Source: an uncultured Saprospirales bacterium (GTDB lineage: Bacteria > Bacteroidota > Bacteroidia > Chitinophagales > JADIYW01). From it: a stretch of 64,000 bases of DNA. Below are positions 26,818 to 35,991 of this stretch, piece after piece; position 1 is the first letter of the stretch, and every line of letters starts with the position of its first letter. The notes below the pieces were generated by a model, which did no database searches, was not told the DNA's origin, and worked only from the letters and a program-made list of their open reading frames with translations. The DNA lies in assembly GCA_938008535.1 (NCBI GenBank), contig CALLKF010000005.1, positions 45,805 to 109,804 on the forward strand, read 5' to 3'. The position numbers and the translations under genes were made by a program.

Positions 26818-27852
26818 ATGCAACCATTAGATAAAGATAAAGCCGATTTTTTGCATAAATCCATCGATAGTTGGAAACAAGACAATTTACTGAGCGATGA
26901 ATTATCAAACCAATTAAAACAAAGTATTTCGGTCCGAAAGTTTGATTGGAAACAAGTTACTATTTATGCATTTGTTGTTGCAATTTCATGTGCAGTTTTA
27001 TCAGTAATTGTGTTGCTTTCAGATAAACCTTTGCGTATTTTAATCGAAAAATTTACTCAAATTACAGATGCAGGCATCAGTTCTATTTTAACCTTATTTA
27101 GCATCTTGTTTTTTTATATTGCAAAATACAGAAGTAAAAACTATCCAAAAACACCATTCACAAACAATACAATCTTGCTGTTTGCAGCATTTTTAAGTTT
27201 GGCAGCTATTGCATACTGGTCTAAAGCAATACATGTTTTTCAACATAATTATGCGTTTGTTTTTGCGTTGGCAACAGTTTTGTATATTGGTATTTCCATC
27301 TATTTTGATTCTAAAACTTGTTGGATTTTAGCAATACTTTCATTTGCTATTTCATACGGAATCTTGTTAAATACATTTATCATAAATCAGTATGCAATAA
27401 GTTATACAATCTTATATGTTGTGTTTGGGTTGATGTTGTTGAGTTGTTTGTTTTTTATAAAAAAGATAAAACAACTAAAACCATTCTTTAAAACACATTA
27501 TATCATAAGCTTAATACTGTTTTTTGTTGCGTTGTGGTTGGTGTCTGTTTTTGGAAATTATAATGATTTAGAAAAATGGAGTATTGTGAAACAATATCAT
27601 TTTATTGCTTGGTCTTTATTGTTGTTTTTGGTTTCGCTGACTGCGATGTATTTGGGTTTAAAACGAAACGACCATATTTTAGGAAATACTGGCTTAGTGT
27701 TTTTTATTTTGAATTTAGTAACAAGATATTTTGAGTTTTTCTGGATTCCATTGCATAAATCTATTTTCTTTATGATTTTGGCATTTATCTTTTGGTTTAT
27801 GGGCAGCCGTGCCGAAAAATTATGGAATTTGAAATTTTTGGAAGAGAAATAA
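26818..27852 (+). CDS. Polytopic membrane protein, DUF2157-like
   Basis: 344 residues. A cytosolic N-terminal segment (KSIDSWKQDNLLSDELSNQLKQSI) resembles the DUF2157 N-terminal region, followed by about ten transmembrane helices between residues 45 and 335. Function unknown. Start at 26818 (MQPLDKDK) is preferred to the upstream in-frame TTG at 26785 because the promoter element falls between them. Confidence 0.75.
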   Translation: MQPLDKDKADFLHKSIDSWKQDNLLSDELSNQLKQSISVRKFDWKQVTIYAFVVAISCAVLSVIVLLSDKPLRILIEKFTQITDAGISSILTLFSILFFYIAKYRSKNYPKTPFTNNTILLFAAFLSLAAIAYWSKAIHVFQHNYAFVFALATVLYIGISIYFDSKTCWILAILSFAISYGILLNTFIINQYAISYTILYVVFGLMLLSCLFFIKKIKQLKPFFKTHYIISLILFFVALWLVSVFGNYNDLEKWSIVKQYHFIAWSLLLFLVSLTAMYLGLKRNDHILGNTGLVFFILNLVTRYFEFFWIPLHKSIFFMILAFIFWFMGSRAEKLWNLKFLEEK

Positions 27853-27930
27853 AGAATAGTCTTAGAAATTCTAGGTTTTATAATTTTGAAAAAGTGTATT
27901 ATATTGTATTTAAATTTAATACACAATGTT

Positions 27931-28182
27931 ATGGAAAACAATGGCAAACTAAAACCAAAGGAAGGAAAGCAGCTTGTTACATGTAAATCCAAACCAACTG
28001 AAAATGCAATTACACGCAGATACATTTATTCTGGTGCTTTCTGGATTTTTGGTTCTTTATTGTTAGTACTTGTTGCTTGGTATAGAGGGTCTGGTATGAA
28101 AGCACATGTATTAATTTGGGCTGCTTTTGTCTTTGGTGTTGTTCAATTTGTTAGAGGAATTGCTCGAATAAAAAATAAATAA
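27931..28182 (+). CDS. Small membrane protein
   Basis: 83 residues from ATG at 27931 (MENNGKLKPKEGKQLV). Two transmembrane helices: YSGAFWIFGSLLLVLVAWY and VLIWAAFVFGVVQFVRGI. Not recognised. A TTG 45 nt upstream extends the frame but adds an A/T-rich stretch without family support. Confidence 0.65.
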   Translation: MENNGKLKPKEGKQLVTCKSKPTENAITRRYIYSGAFWIFGSLLLVLVAWYRGSGMKAHVLIWAAFVFGVVQFVRGIARIKNK

Positions 28183-28409
28183 TGCAATCTTTTTCTGTCT
28201 AAAATGAAGTAAACAGAATAATTATACAGATTTTTCCCCTTTTTTAACTTGTTTTAAATAGATGAAAAATGCTATGTACACATAATTAATACTGTAAATC
28301 AACAGTTTAAGATAAATAATTTGTATTTAGTGCATCCTACATTCTAAATAAACACAATCTTAACTCGAAATTAATATGCAATAATTTTCCACAATTGAGA
28401 ATAAATTAC

Positions 28410-28417
28410 TATCTTTG
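28410..28417 (+). promoter_or_regulatory. Distal -7 element of the rpsL operon (TATCTTTG)
   Basis: TAnnTTTG match 178 nt upstream of rpsL; would give a leader of about 170 nt carrying the hairpin at 28462. Confidence 0.55.
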
Positions 28418-28461
28418 CGCCCACTTCAGGAGGAACGTTCCGTTTTTAGAACAAATTCTTC

Positions 28462-28499
28462 TTGTAGTTACTGCCTTCGCAGGGAAGGTAAGACTACAA
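28462..28499 (+). promoter_or_regulatory. Structured leader element upstream of rpsL
   Basis: TTGTAGT (28462-28468) pairs perfectly with ACTACAA (28493-28499). Inside, CCTTC (28474-28478) can pair with GAAGG (28484-28488), or CTGC with GCAG as an alternative. The A run following is on the wrong side for a terminator on this strand. It may be an RNA regulatory site in the long transcript from the distal promoter. Confidence 0.4.
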
Positions 28500-28550
28500 A
28501 AAAAACATAACTTTTTTAAGTTTATGTTTGGTATTCTTGCCACTTATCTC

Positions 28551-28558
28551 TACCTTTG
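28551..28558 (+). promoter_or_regulatory. Proximal -7 element of the rpsL operon (TACCTTTG)
   Basis: TAnnTTTG match 36 nt before the rpsL ATG. Confidence 0.6.
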
Positions 28559-28594
28559 CAGTCCTAAATTTTAAAAAAGTAACGAAAGTAACGA

Positions 28595-29008
28595 ATGCCT
28601 ACAATTCAACAATTAGTAAGAAAAGGAAGACAAGAGCTTAAATACAGCTCAAAATCTAGAGCGTTAGATGCATGTCCACAACGTAGAGGTGTGTGTACAC
28701 GTGTATATACTACTACGCCCAAAAAACCAAATTCTGCGTTGCGTAAAGTAGCGAAAGTGCGTTTAACCAACAAGTTTGAGGTAATTGCTTATATTCCTGG
28801 AGAAGGACATAATTTACAAGAACACTCTATCGTAATGATTCGTGGAGGTCGTGTGAAAGATTTACCAGGTGTGCGTTATCACATTGTTCGTGGCGCTTTG
28901 GATACTGCTGGTGTAAACAACCGTCAGAAAAGTCGTTCTAAATACGGAACTAAAAAAGCAAAAGCTGGAGCAGCACCAGCAGCACCAGCTAAAGGCAAGA
29001 AAAAATAA
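28595..29008 (+). CDS. rpsL: 30S ribosomal protein S12
   Basis: Decoding-centre protein of the small subunit and site of streptomycin resistance mutations. 137 residues. Contains the conserved PKKPNSALRKVAKVRLTN (with the streptomycin-relevant Lys in TTPKKPNS) and GGRVKDLPGVRYH segments in wild-type form. The C-terminus carries an Ala/Lys-rich tail (KAGAAPAAPAKGKKK) common in Bacteroidota. First gene of the superoperon; rpsG follows after 30 nt. Confidence 0.98.
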   Translation: MPTIQQLVRKGRQELKYSSKSRALDACPQRRGVCTRVYTTTPKKPNSALRKVAKVRLTNKFEVIAYIPGEGHNLQEHSIVMIRGGRVKDLPGVRYHIVRGALDTAGVNNRQKSRSKYGTKKAKAGAAPAAPAKGKKK

Positions 29009-29038
29009 TATCTGTAATACAGAAAATAGAATAAAAGC

Positions 29039-29506
29039 ATGAGAAAGCAAAAAGCAAAGAAAAGATATTTAGCACCAGATCCAGTTTACGGTGATCCATT
29101 AATTACACGTTTTGTGAATAATTTAATGATTGGTGGTAAAAAGAGTACTGCTTATACAGCGTTTTACGAAGCATTAGATCGTATTAAAGCTACTACTAAA
29201 GAAGAAGGTTACGAAATTTGGAAGAAAGCAATGGATAATGCAATGCCTGCTGTTGAAGTTAAAAGCCGAAGAATTGGTGGTGCTACTTTCCAAATTCCAA
29301 CTCCAATACGTGAAGACAGAAAATTATTTATGACGATTCGTTGGTTAATTCAATATTCTCGCAAAAGAAACGGAAAATCAATGGGTGATAAATTAGCAGC
29401 AGAATTAATTGCAGCTTCTAAAGGTGAAGGTGCAGCAGTAAAAAGAAAAGAAGATACGCACAAAATGGCAGAAGCAAATAAAGCATTCTCACATTTCAAA
29501 GCATAA
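29039..29506 (+). CDS. rpsG: 30S ribosomal protein S7
   Basis: Primary binder of the 16S rRNA 3' domain and head-assembly initiator. 155 residues, normal length; YGDPLITRFVNNLMIGGKKSTA and the VKSRRIGGATFQIP beta hairpin are diagnostic. Located between rpsL and fusA as in the str operon; 55 nt separate it from fusA. Confidence 0.98.
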   Translation: MRKQKAKKRYLAPDPVYGDPLITRFVNNLMIGGKKSTAYTAFYEALDRIKATTKEEGYEIWKKAMDNAMPAVEVKSRRIGGATFQIPTPIREDRKLFMTIRWLIQYSRKRNGKSMGDKLAAELIAASKGEGAAVKRKEDTHKMAEANKAFSHFKA

Positions 29507-29561
29507 TACAAAAAATAATTAAGCAATGGTTCGTGTCTAACGAACCACAACAAAAAACAAA

Positions 29562-31664
29562 ATGGCACGCGATTTAAAATATACAAGAAACATTGGCATT
29601 GCAGCTCACATTGACGCTGGTAAAACAACTACGACTGAACGTATTTTGTATTATGCTGGTGTAAACCACAAAATTGGTGAAGTACATGATGGTGCTTCTA
29701 CAATGGACTGGATGGTGCAGGAAGCTGAGCGTGGTATAACAATCACTTCTGCTGCTACAACTGTGGGTTGGAAATACAGAGGACAAGATTATCACGTTAA
29801 TATTATCGATACACCAGGACACGTTGACTTCACAGTTGAGGTAAATCGTTCTTTACGTGTGTTAGATGGATTAGTGTTTTTATTTTCTGCTGTGGATGGT
29901 GTAGAACCACAATCTGAAACAAACTGGCGATTAGCGAATAATTACAATGTAGCTCGTTTAGGTTTCGTAAATAAAATGGATAGAGCAGGCGCTGATTTCT
30001 TGATGGTTGTTGAACAAGTGAAAAAAATGTTAGGTTCTAATGCTGTTCCTTTACAATTGCCAATTGGTGCTGAAGATACATTTAAAGGTGTAGTAGATTT
30101 AATCAACTTCCGTGGTATCGTTTGGAACGATCACGACAGAGGTATGACTTTTCAAACTGTAGATATTCCAGCGGATATGGTGGAAGAAGCTACTATGTGG
30201 AGAGAAAAATTATTGGAAGCAGTTTCTGAATATGATGACAAATTGATGGAGAAATTCTTCGAAGATCCAACATCAATTACAGAAAGAGAAATATTAGACG
30301 CGTTGCGTGCAGCATGTTTAGATATGAAAATTGTTCCGATGTTATGCGGTTCTTCTTTCAAAGATAAAGGTGTTCAAACTATGTTAGATTTGGTTATGGA
30401 ATTAATGCCATCTCCAATGGATAGACCAAATATTATTGGTACAAATCCTGATACTGGAGCCGAAGTTATTCGTAAACCAAGTTATGACGAACCATTTGCA
30501 GGTTTAGCATTTAAAATTGCAACCGATCCTTATGTTGGTCGTTTAGCTTTCACACGTGCTTATTCAGGTGTATTAGAAGCTGGTTCTTATGTATTAAATA
30601 CAAGAAGTGGAAACAAAGAACGTATTTCTCGTATTTTCCAAATGCATGCTAATAAACAAAATCCAATCGAAAGATTAGGTGCAGGTGATATTGGTGCAGT
30701 TGTTGGTTTCAAAGATATCAGAACAGGTGATACTTTATGCGCTGAAGCAAATCCGATTGTGTTAGAATCAATGAAATTCCCAGACCCAGTTATTGGCTTG
30801 GCAATTGAACCAAAAACACAAAAAGATGCTGATAAATTAGGTATGGCTTTAGGTAAATTAGCTGAAGAAGATCCGACATTTAAAGTAAGATACGACGAAG
30901 ATACTGCACAGACTGTTATCTCTGGAATGGGTGAACTTCACTTAGAAATTATTGTTGATCGTTTATTACGTGAGTTTAAAGTAGAGTGTAATCAAGGCGC
31001 ACCACAGGTAAATTACAAAGAAACAATCACACAAACAATTGATCATAGAGAAAAATACGCTAAACAATCTGGTGGTCGAGGTAAATTTGCAGATATTCAA
31101 ATAGAAATCGGACCTGGTGATGAAGAAAAAGAAGGTTTAACTTTCATAAATGACATTTTTGGTGGTGCAATTCCTCGTGAATTTATTCCATCAGTAGAAA
31201 AAGGATTTAAAGAAGCAATGAAAACTGGTGTGTTGGCTGGATATGAAGTGCCAAGCTTGAAAGTACGTTTATTTGACGGCTCTTTCCACCAAGTGGATTC
31301 AGATTCTTTCTCTTTTGAACAAGCTGCTAAATTTGCATTCCGTGAAGCATGTAGAAAAGCAAATCCTATCTTGTTAGAACCTATTATGAAGTTGGAAGTA
31401 ATCACTCCAGAAGAAAATACAGGTGATGTGGTAGGTGACTTGAACCGTCGTCGTGGTATGATGGAAGGAATGGAAATGAAACATAATGCAAATGTGATTA
31501 AAGCAAAAGTTCCTTTGTCAGAAATGTTTGGTTACGTAACAGATTTGAGAACAATTACATCTGGTAGAGCAACTTCTATCATGGAATTCTCTCACTATGC
31601 ACAAGCTCCAAATAACATTACAGAACAAATTGTAAAAGCAAAATCTAAAGTAAAAGCTGATTAA
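29562..31664 (+). CDS. fusA: Elongation factor G
   Basis: GTPase that drives translocation on the ribosome and helps in recycling. 700 residues, five-domain EF-G. G motifs: AHIDAGKTTTTERIL, the switch RGITITSAATT, DTPGHVDF and NKMDRAGAD. Domain IV segment GRGKFADIQIEIGP and the C-terminal domain V (RRGMMEGMEM) are intact. It is followed after 15 nt by rpsJ; no tuf gene intervenes. Confidence 0.98.
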   Translation: MARDLKYTRNIGIAAHIDAGKTTTTERILYYAGVNHKIGEVHDGASTMDWMVQEAERGITITSAATTVGWKYRGQDYHVNIIDTPGHVDFTVEVNRSLRVLDGLVFLFSAVDGVEPQSETNWRLANNYNVARLGFVNKMDRAGADFLMVVEQVKKMLGSNAVPLQLPIGAEDTFKGVVDLINFRGIVWNDHDRGMTFQTVDIPADMVEEATMWREKLLEAVSEYDDKLMEKFFEDPTSITEREILDALRAACLDMKIVPMLCGSSFKDKGVQTMLDLVMELMPSPMDRPNIIGTNPDTGAEVIRKPSYDEPFAGLAFKIATDPYVGRLAFTRAYSGVLEAGSYVLNTRSGNKERISRIFQMHANKQNPIERLGAGDIGAVVGFKDIRTGDTLCAEANPIVLESMKFPDPVIGLAIEPKTQKDADKLGMALGKLAEEDPTFKVRYDEDTAQTVISGMGELHLEIIVDRLLREFKVECNQGAPQVNYKETITQTIDHREKYAKQSGGRGKFADIQIEIGPGDEEKEGLTFINDIFGGAIPREFIPSVEKGFKEAMKTGVLAGYEVPSLKVRLFDGSFHQVDSDSFSFEQAAKFAFREACRKANPILLEPIMKLEVITPEENTGDVVGDLNRRRGMMEGMEMKHNANVIKAKVPLSEMFGYVTDLRTITSGRATSIMEFSHYAQAPNNITEQIVKAKSKVKAD

Positions 31665-31679
31665 TAGATAGAATATATC

Positions 31680-31985
31680 ATGGCACAAAAAATTAGAATA
31701 AAATTAAAATCATACGATCACAACTTAGTAGATAAGTCTGCTGAGAAAATCGTAAAAACAGTACGCGCTGCAGGTGCTGTAGTTACTGGTCCAATTCCAT
31801 TACCTACTCACAAGAAGATTTTTACAGTGTTAAAATCGCCGCACGTAAACAAAGTAGCACGTGAGCAATTTAAATTGTGTACGTACAAAAGATTGTTAGA
31901 TATCTATAGTGCAACACCAAAAACGGTTGACGCATTAATGAAATTAGAATTACCAAGTGGTGTTGATGTAGAAATTAAAGTATAA
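31680..31985 (+). CDS. rpsJ: 30S ribosomal protein S10
   Basis: Head protein of the 30S subunit, also the NusE antitermination partner. 101 residues. IRIKLKSYDHNLVDKSAEKIV and the GPIPLPTHKKIFTVLKSPHVNK loop are diagnostic. First gene of the S10 cluster; rplC follows after 6 nt. Confidence 0.98.
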   Translation: MAQKIRIKLKSYDHNLVDKSAEKIVKTVRAAGAVVTGPIPLPTHKKIFTVLKSPHVNKVAREQFKLCTYKRLLDIYSATPKTVDALMKLELPSGVDVEIKV

Positions 31986-31991
31986 TAAGTC

Positions 31992-32615
31992 ATGGCAGGA
32001 TTAATAGGAACAAAAGTAGGTATGACCAGTATTTTCGGCGAAGGCGGTGCAATAATTCCTTGCACGGTTATTCAGGCTGGTCCATGCGTAGTAACTCAAA
32101 AAAAATCGAAAGATAAGGACGGTTACGATGCAGTACAATTAGGTTATGGTGATAAAAAAGAAAAGAACACCACAAAACCGATGAAAAAACACTTTGAGAA
32201 ATCTGGTGGCGTGTCAAAAGCGAAATTAGTAGAATTCAGAGGTATGGATAACCTTAACGTAGGTGATGTTGTATCTTCTGACTTATTAAAAGAAGGCGAT
32301 AAAATCACGATCAAAGGAACTTCTAAAGGTAAAGGTTTTCAAGGTGTTGTTAAACGTCACGGATTTGGTGGTGTTGGTGGACAAACTCACGGTCAGCACA
32401 ATCGTTTACGTGCACCGGGTTCATTAGGAGCTTGCTCTACACCGGCACGTGTATTCAAAGGAATGAAAATGGGTGGTCGTATGGGTGGCGATCAGGTGAA
32501 AGAACTGAACATCAAAATTGTAAAAATGATCCCTGATGAAAATTTAATTATCGTTAAAGGCAGCATTCCTGGACACAACGGTTCTTATATCGTAATCGAG
32601 AAAAAAAATAAATAA
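31992..32615 (+). CDS. rplC: 50S ribosomal protein L3
   Basis: Early-assembly large-subunit protein that reaches the peptidyl-transferase centre. 207 residues. GLIGTKVGMTSIF at the start and the extension loop GVGGQTHGQHNRLRAPGSLGA are diagnostic; the Gln methylated in many species lies in this loop. 31 nt to rplD. Confidence 0.98.
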   Translation: MAGLIGTKVGMTSIFGEGGAIIPCTVIQAGPCVVTQKKSKDKDGYDAVQLGYGDKKEKNTTKPMKKHFEKSGGVSKAKLVEFRGMDNLNVGDVVSSDLLKEGDKITIKGTSKGKGFQGVVKRHGFGGVGGQTHGQHNRLRAPGSLGACSTPARVFKGMKMGGRMGGDQVKELNIKIVKMIPDENLIIVKGSIPGHNGSYIVIEKKNK

Positions 32616-32646
32616 TTTCCCAGTTGGGATTGATTAATAGATCAAA

Positions 32647-33267
32647 ATGAAAGCAGAAGTATATAATATAAGTGGTCAGGCGACAGGAAGAACAGTTGAA
32701 CTTCCGGACGCAGTATTTGGAATCGAACCAAATGAGCATGTTGTTTACTTAGCAGTTAAGCAATACTTAGCTGGAAGAAGAAGCGGTACACACAAAACAT
32801 TAGAAAAATCTGAATTATCAGGTTCTACCAGAAAATTACACAAACAAAAAGGAACTGGTGGTTCAAGAAAAGGAAGTATCAAAAATCCATTGTTTAAAGG
32901 TGGTGCACGTATATTTGGTCCTCGTCCGCGTTCTTACGATTTTAAATTAAACAAAAAAGTAAAAACGTTGGCTAAATACTCTGCACTTTCAACTAAAGTA
33001 CAAGGTAATTCAATCAAAATAGTTGAAGATTTTAATTTCGAATCACCAAAAACAAAAGAATATATCACATTCTTGAAAAACTTTGGGTTAGAAAATAAAA
33101 AATCATTATTGATCTTGCCTGATTTAAACGAAAACGTGTATTTATCAAGCAGAAATGTGCAAGGTGCTAACGTATCAACAGCAGACAACTTGAACACATA
33201 TGAATTAATGAACAACAACACGATTTTGATTAGCGAAAAATCGATAGAAGTAATTGCAAATTCTTAA
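32647..33267 (+). CDS. rplD: 50S ribosomal protein L4
   Basis: Lines the exit tunnel and is the autogenous repressor of the S10 operon in some phyla. 206 residues. The tunnel loop is GSTRKLHKQKGTGGSRKGS followed by KNPLFKGGARIFGPRPRSYDFKLNKK. The macrolide-relevant loop appears unaltered in length. rplW begins 12 nt after. Confidence 0.98.
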   Translation: MKAEVYNISGQATGRTVELPDAVFGIEPNEHVVYLAVKQYLAGRRSGTHKTLEKSELSGSTRKLHKQKGTGGSRKGSIKNPLFKGGARIFGPRPRSYDFKLNKKVKTLAKYSALSTKVQGNSIKIVEDFNFESPKTKEYITFLKNFGLENKKSLLILPDLNENVYLSSRNVQGANVSTADNLNTYELMNNNTILISEKSIEVIANS

Positions 33268-33279
33268 AATTAATATAGA

Positions 33280-33570
33280 ATGGATATTCTAAGAAAACCT
33301 TTGATCACCGAAAAAGCATCTGCATTGTCAGAAAAAGCAGGTAAATACACTTTTTTGGTAAACAAGAAGGCAAATAAAGTCGAAATTAAAAAAGCAGTAG
33401 AAAAAATGTACGGTGTAAATGTAGAGCATGTAAACACTGCAATCATGGCTTCTAAACCCAAAAATCGTAGCACTAAAAAAGCAATTGTTACAGGTAGAAA
33501 AGGAATTTATAAAAAAGCAATAGTGAAAATAGCTCAAGGTGAAATCATCGATTTCTACAACGAGATATAA
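33280..33570 (+). CDS. rplW: 50S ribosomal protein L23
   Basis: Tunnel-exit protein that docks trigger factor and SRP. 96 residues. LRKPLITEKASALSE and VEKMYGVNVEHVNTAIMASKPKNR are characteristic. 24 nt to rplB. Confidence 0.97.
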   Translation: MDILRKPLITEKASALSEKAGKYTFLVNKKANKVEIKKAVEKMYGVNVEHVNTAIMASKPKNRSTKKAIVTGRKGIYKKAIVKIAQGEIIDFYNEI

Positions 33571-33594
33571 TTTTAAAGCGAGAAAGCACAAAAA

Positions 33595-34419
33595 ATGGCA
33601 ACTAAAAAATATAATCCGATAACGCCAAGTTTACGAACAAGAATTACAAATTCGTATGCTGAGATTACTACTAATGTACCTGAAAAATCATTATTAGCAC
33701 CAAACAGACGTTCAGGCGGTCGTAACCAAAAAGGTGAAATGACAATGCGTTATATCGGTGGCGGACACAAAAAACAATACCGTATTGTTGATTTCAAAAG
33801 AAATAAATTCGATATTCCTGCGACTGTAAAATCAATAGAATACGATCCAAACCGTTCTGCATTTATTGCGTTAGTGGTTTATAAAGATGGTGAAAAAGCA
33901 TATATCATTGCACCGGAAGGCATCAAAGTTGGACAAGAAATCATTTCTGGTTTAGCGGTAGCACCTGAAGTTGGAAATACATTACCTATCGCAAAAATGC
34001 CTTTAGGTTCTGTAGTGCATAATATCGAATTACAGCCAGGTAAAGGTGCATCTATATGCAGAAGTGCTGGCACATTTGCTCAGCTGACTGGTAAAGATGG
34101 TAAATACGTTACAGTAAAATTACCTTCTGGTGAAGCAAGAATGGTACTTGGAACATGCTTAGCTACAATTGGTACAGTTTCAAATTCAGATCACAATTTA
34201 TTAGTGAAAGGTAAAGCTGGTGCAAATCGTTGGAAAGGCAGAAGACCTCGTACTCGTCCGGTAGTGATGAACCCGGTAGATCATCCGATGGGTGGTGGTG
34301 AAGGTAGAGCTTCAGGTGGTCATCCACGTTCTCGTAAAGGTATTCCTTCTAAAGGTTACAAAACAAGAGATAAAAACAAAGCATCGAGTAAATACATAAT
34401 CTCAAAAAAATCAAAATAA
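33595..34419 (+). CDS. rplB: 50S ribosomal protein L2
   Basis: Core large-subunit protein near the peptidyl-transferase centre. 274 residues, standard length. RSGGRNQKGEMTMRYIGGGHK and the C-terminal VVMNPVDHPMGGGEGR with its essential His are intact. 12 nt to rpsS. Confidence 0.98.
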   Translation: MATKKYNPITPSLRTRITNSYAEITTNVPEKSLLAPNRRSGGRNQKGEMTMRYIGGGHKKQYRIVDFKRNKFDIPATVKSIEYDPNRSAFIALVVYKDGEKAYIIAPEGIKVGQEIISGLAVAPEVGNTLPIAKMPLGSVVHNIELQPGKGASICRSAGTFAQLTGKDGKYVTVKLPSGEARMVLGTCLATIGTVSNSDHNLLVKGKAGANRWKGRRPRTRPVVMNPVDHPMGGGEGRASGGHPRSRKGIPSKGYKTRDKNKASSKYIISKKSK

Positions 34420-34431
34420 TAGATTAAGAGA

Positions 34432-34698
34432 ATGGCAAGAAGTTTAAAAAAAGGTCCTTACATAGCATACCATTTACAAGGTAAAGTAGATGCTATGAAT
34501 GCTGCAAGCAAAAAAACAGTAATCAAAACATGGTCTAGAGCATCAATGATTACACCTGATTTCGTAGGACATACGTTTGCGGTACATAACGGAAATAAAT
34601 TTATACCGGTTTATGTTACTGAAAATATGGTAGGTCACAAATTGGGCGAATTTTCTCCAACCAGACAATTCAAAGGACATTCAGGTAATAGAAAATAA
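34432..34698 (+). CDS. rpsS: 30S ribosomal protein S19
   Basis: 30S head protein contacting the A-site tRNA through bridge B1a. 88 residues. ARSLKKGPYIAYHL, TWSRASMITPDFVGHTFAVHNG and LGEFSPTRQFKGHSG are diagnostic. 6 nt to rplV. Confidence 0.98.
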   Translation: MARSLKKGPYIAYHLQGKVDAMNAASKKTVIKTWSRASMITPDFVGHTFAVHNGNKFIPVYVTENMVGHKLGEFSPTRQFKGHSGNRK

Positions 34699-34704
34699 AG
34701 TAAA

Positions 34705-35142
34705 ATGGGCGCAAGAAAAAAATTAGTTGCAGACGCAAGAAAAGAAGCAAAAAAGTTGACATGCGAAGCGAAAGCGGTTGCGGTTCCAACTTCTCCAAGA
34801 AAAATGAGATTGCTGGCAGATATTTTAAGAGGTAAAGACATCTTTGATGCACTTAACATCTTGACTTTCTCTACCAAACATGCATCTAAAACTGTAGAAA
34901 AATTACTTCGTTCAGCGATAGCAAATTGGGAACAAAAATTCAATACTAAAGCAGACGAAAGCGAGTTGTTTATTAAAGATATTAAAGTAGACAGCGGAAG
35001 AATGCTGAAACGTTTTCAACCGGCTCCACAAGGTAGAGCTTACAGAATTCGCAAACGTTCTAACCACCTTACTTTAAATTTAGCTAGCAGAAACCTGGCA
35101 AATGCAGAAACAACAATTGAAGATTCAACTAACGAAAATTAA
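34705..35142 (+). CDS. rplV: 50S ribosomal protein L22
   Basis: Tunnel-wall protein with a long beta hairpin. 145 residues. PTSPRKMRLLADILRGK and the hairpin FQPAPQGRAYRIRKRSNH are conserved; an acidic tail of about 20 residues ends the protein. 13 nt to rpsC. Confidence 0.97.
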   Translation: MGARKKLVADARKEAKKLTCEAKAVAVPTSPRKMRLLADILRGKDIFDALNILTFSTKHASKTVEKLLRSAIANWEQKFNTKADESELFIKDIKVDSGRMLKRFQPAPQGRAYRIRKRSNHLTLNLASRNLANAETTIEDSTNEN

Positions 35143-35155
35143 AATAGATTAATTA

Positions 35156-35968
35156 ATGGGCACAAAGGCAAACCCGATAGCAAACAGATTAGGTATCATC
35201 AGAGGATGGGATTCTAATTGGTACGGCGGAAAAGATTTTAGCGATAAATTGATTGAAGATCAAAAAATTCGTAAATACTTAAATGCACGTATTCAAAAAG
35301 GCGGTATTTCTAAAATAATAATTGAAAGAACGCTAAACAGAATTACTATCTCTATCAATACTGCTCGTCCTGGAATTATCATCGGTAAAGGTGGTGGTGA
35401 AGTTGACCGAATCAAAGAAGAGATCAAGAAATTAACGAAAAAAGATGTTCAAATCAATATCGTTGAGATCAGAAGACCTGAAGTTGATGCAGCAATTGTT
35501 GGTGAAACAGTTTGCAAACAATTAGAAGCACGTGTTAATTTCCGTCGCGCAGTGAAAATGGCTATCGCATCAGCAATGCGTTTAGGAGTTGAAGGTATTA
35601 AAATAAAATGTTCAGGTCGTTTAGGAGGTGCTGAGATGGCAAGAAGTGAAGAATATAAAGAAGGCAGAACACCATTACATACATTCCGTGCTGATATCGA
35701 TTATGCTTGGAAAGAAGCTGAAACTATCTATGGTAAAATTGGTGTGAAAGTTTGGATCTGCAAAGGTGAAATATTGACAAAACGTGATTTAACACCGAAT
35801 GTTGGTATGGACGAAGCAAATAAAAAAGGTGGTGGCAGCGGCGAAAGACGTGGTGGCGACAGAAGAGATGATAGACGTGGTGGCGGAAACGATAGAAGAG
35901 GTGGTGGCGCAGGCGCTGGAAAGCCAAGAGGTGAAAAATCAGATAATAGAGGACCAAGAAAAAAATAA
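35156..35968 (+). CDS. rpsC: 30S ribosomal protein S3 with Gly/Arg-rich tail
   Basis: mRNA-entry protein with KH and S3-C domains. 270 residues. KH signature TARPGIIIGKGGGEVDRIKEEI is intact, and SGRLGGAEMARSEEYKEGR marks the C domain. After about residue 220 there is a low-complexity extension of GERRGGDRRDDRRGGG type, disordered and likely RNA-binding. Such extensions are common in Bacteroidota. 23 nt to rplP. Confidence 0.98.
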   Translation: MGTKANPIANRLGIIRGWDSNWYGGKDFSDKLIEDQKIRKYLNARIQKGGISKIIIERTLNRITISINTARPGIIIGKGGGEVDRIKEEIKKLTKKDVQINIVEIRRPEVDAAIVGETVCKQLEARVNFRRAVKMAIASAMRLGVEGIKIKCSGRLGGAEMARSEEYKEGRTPLHTFRADIDYAWKEAETIYGKIGVKVWICKGEILTKRDLTPNVGMDEANKKGGGSGERRGGDRRDDRRGGGNDRRGGGAGAGKPRGEKSDNRGPRKK

Positions 35969-35991
35969 TAACAAGATTATAATTTAGTATC

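Larger units (their letters stand above)
28183..28594. other. Intergenic leader region before the ribosomal superoperon
   Basis: 412 nt without a gene. The first 220 nt are A/T-rich with nothing recognisable. Two promoter elements follow, at 28410 and 28551, and between them is a stem structure at 28462-28499. No open frame of coding character is seen. Confidence 0.6.

Noticed and set aside
28462..28499. Rho-independent terminator before rpsL
   Set aside because: The downstream run is A on the plus strand, so it would not terminate transcription toward rpsL.
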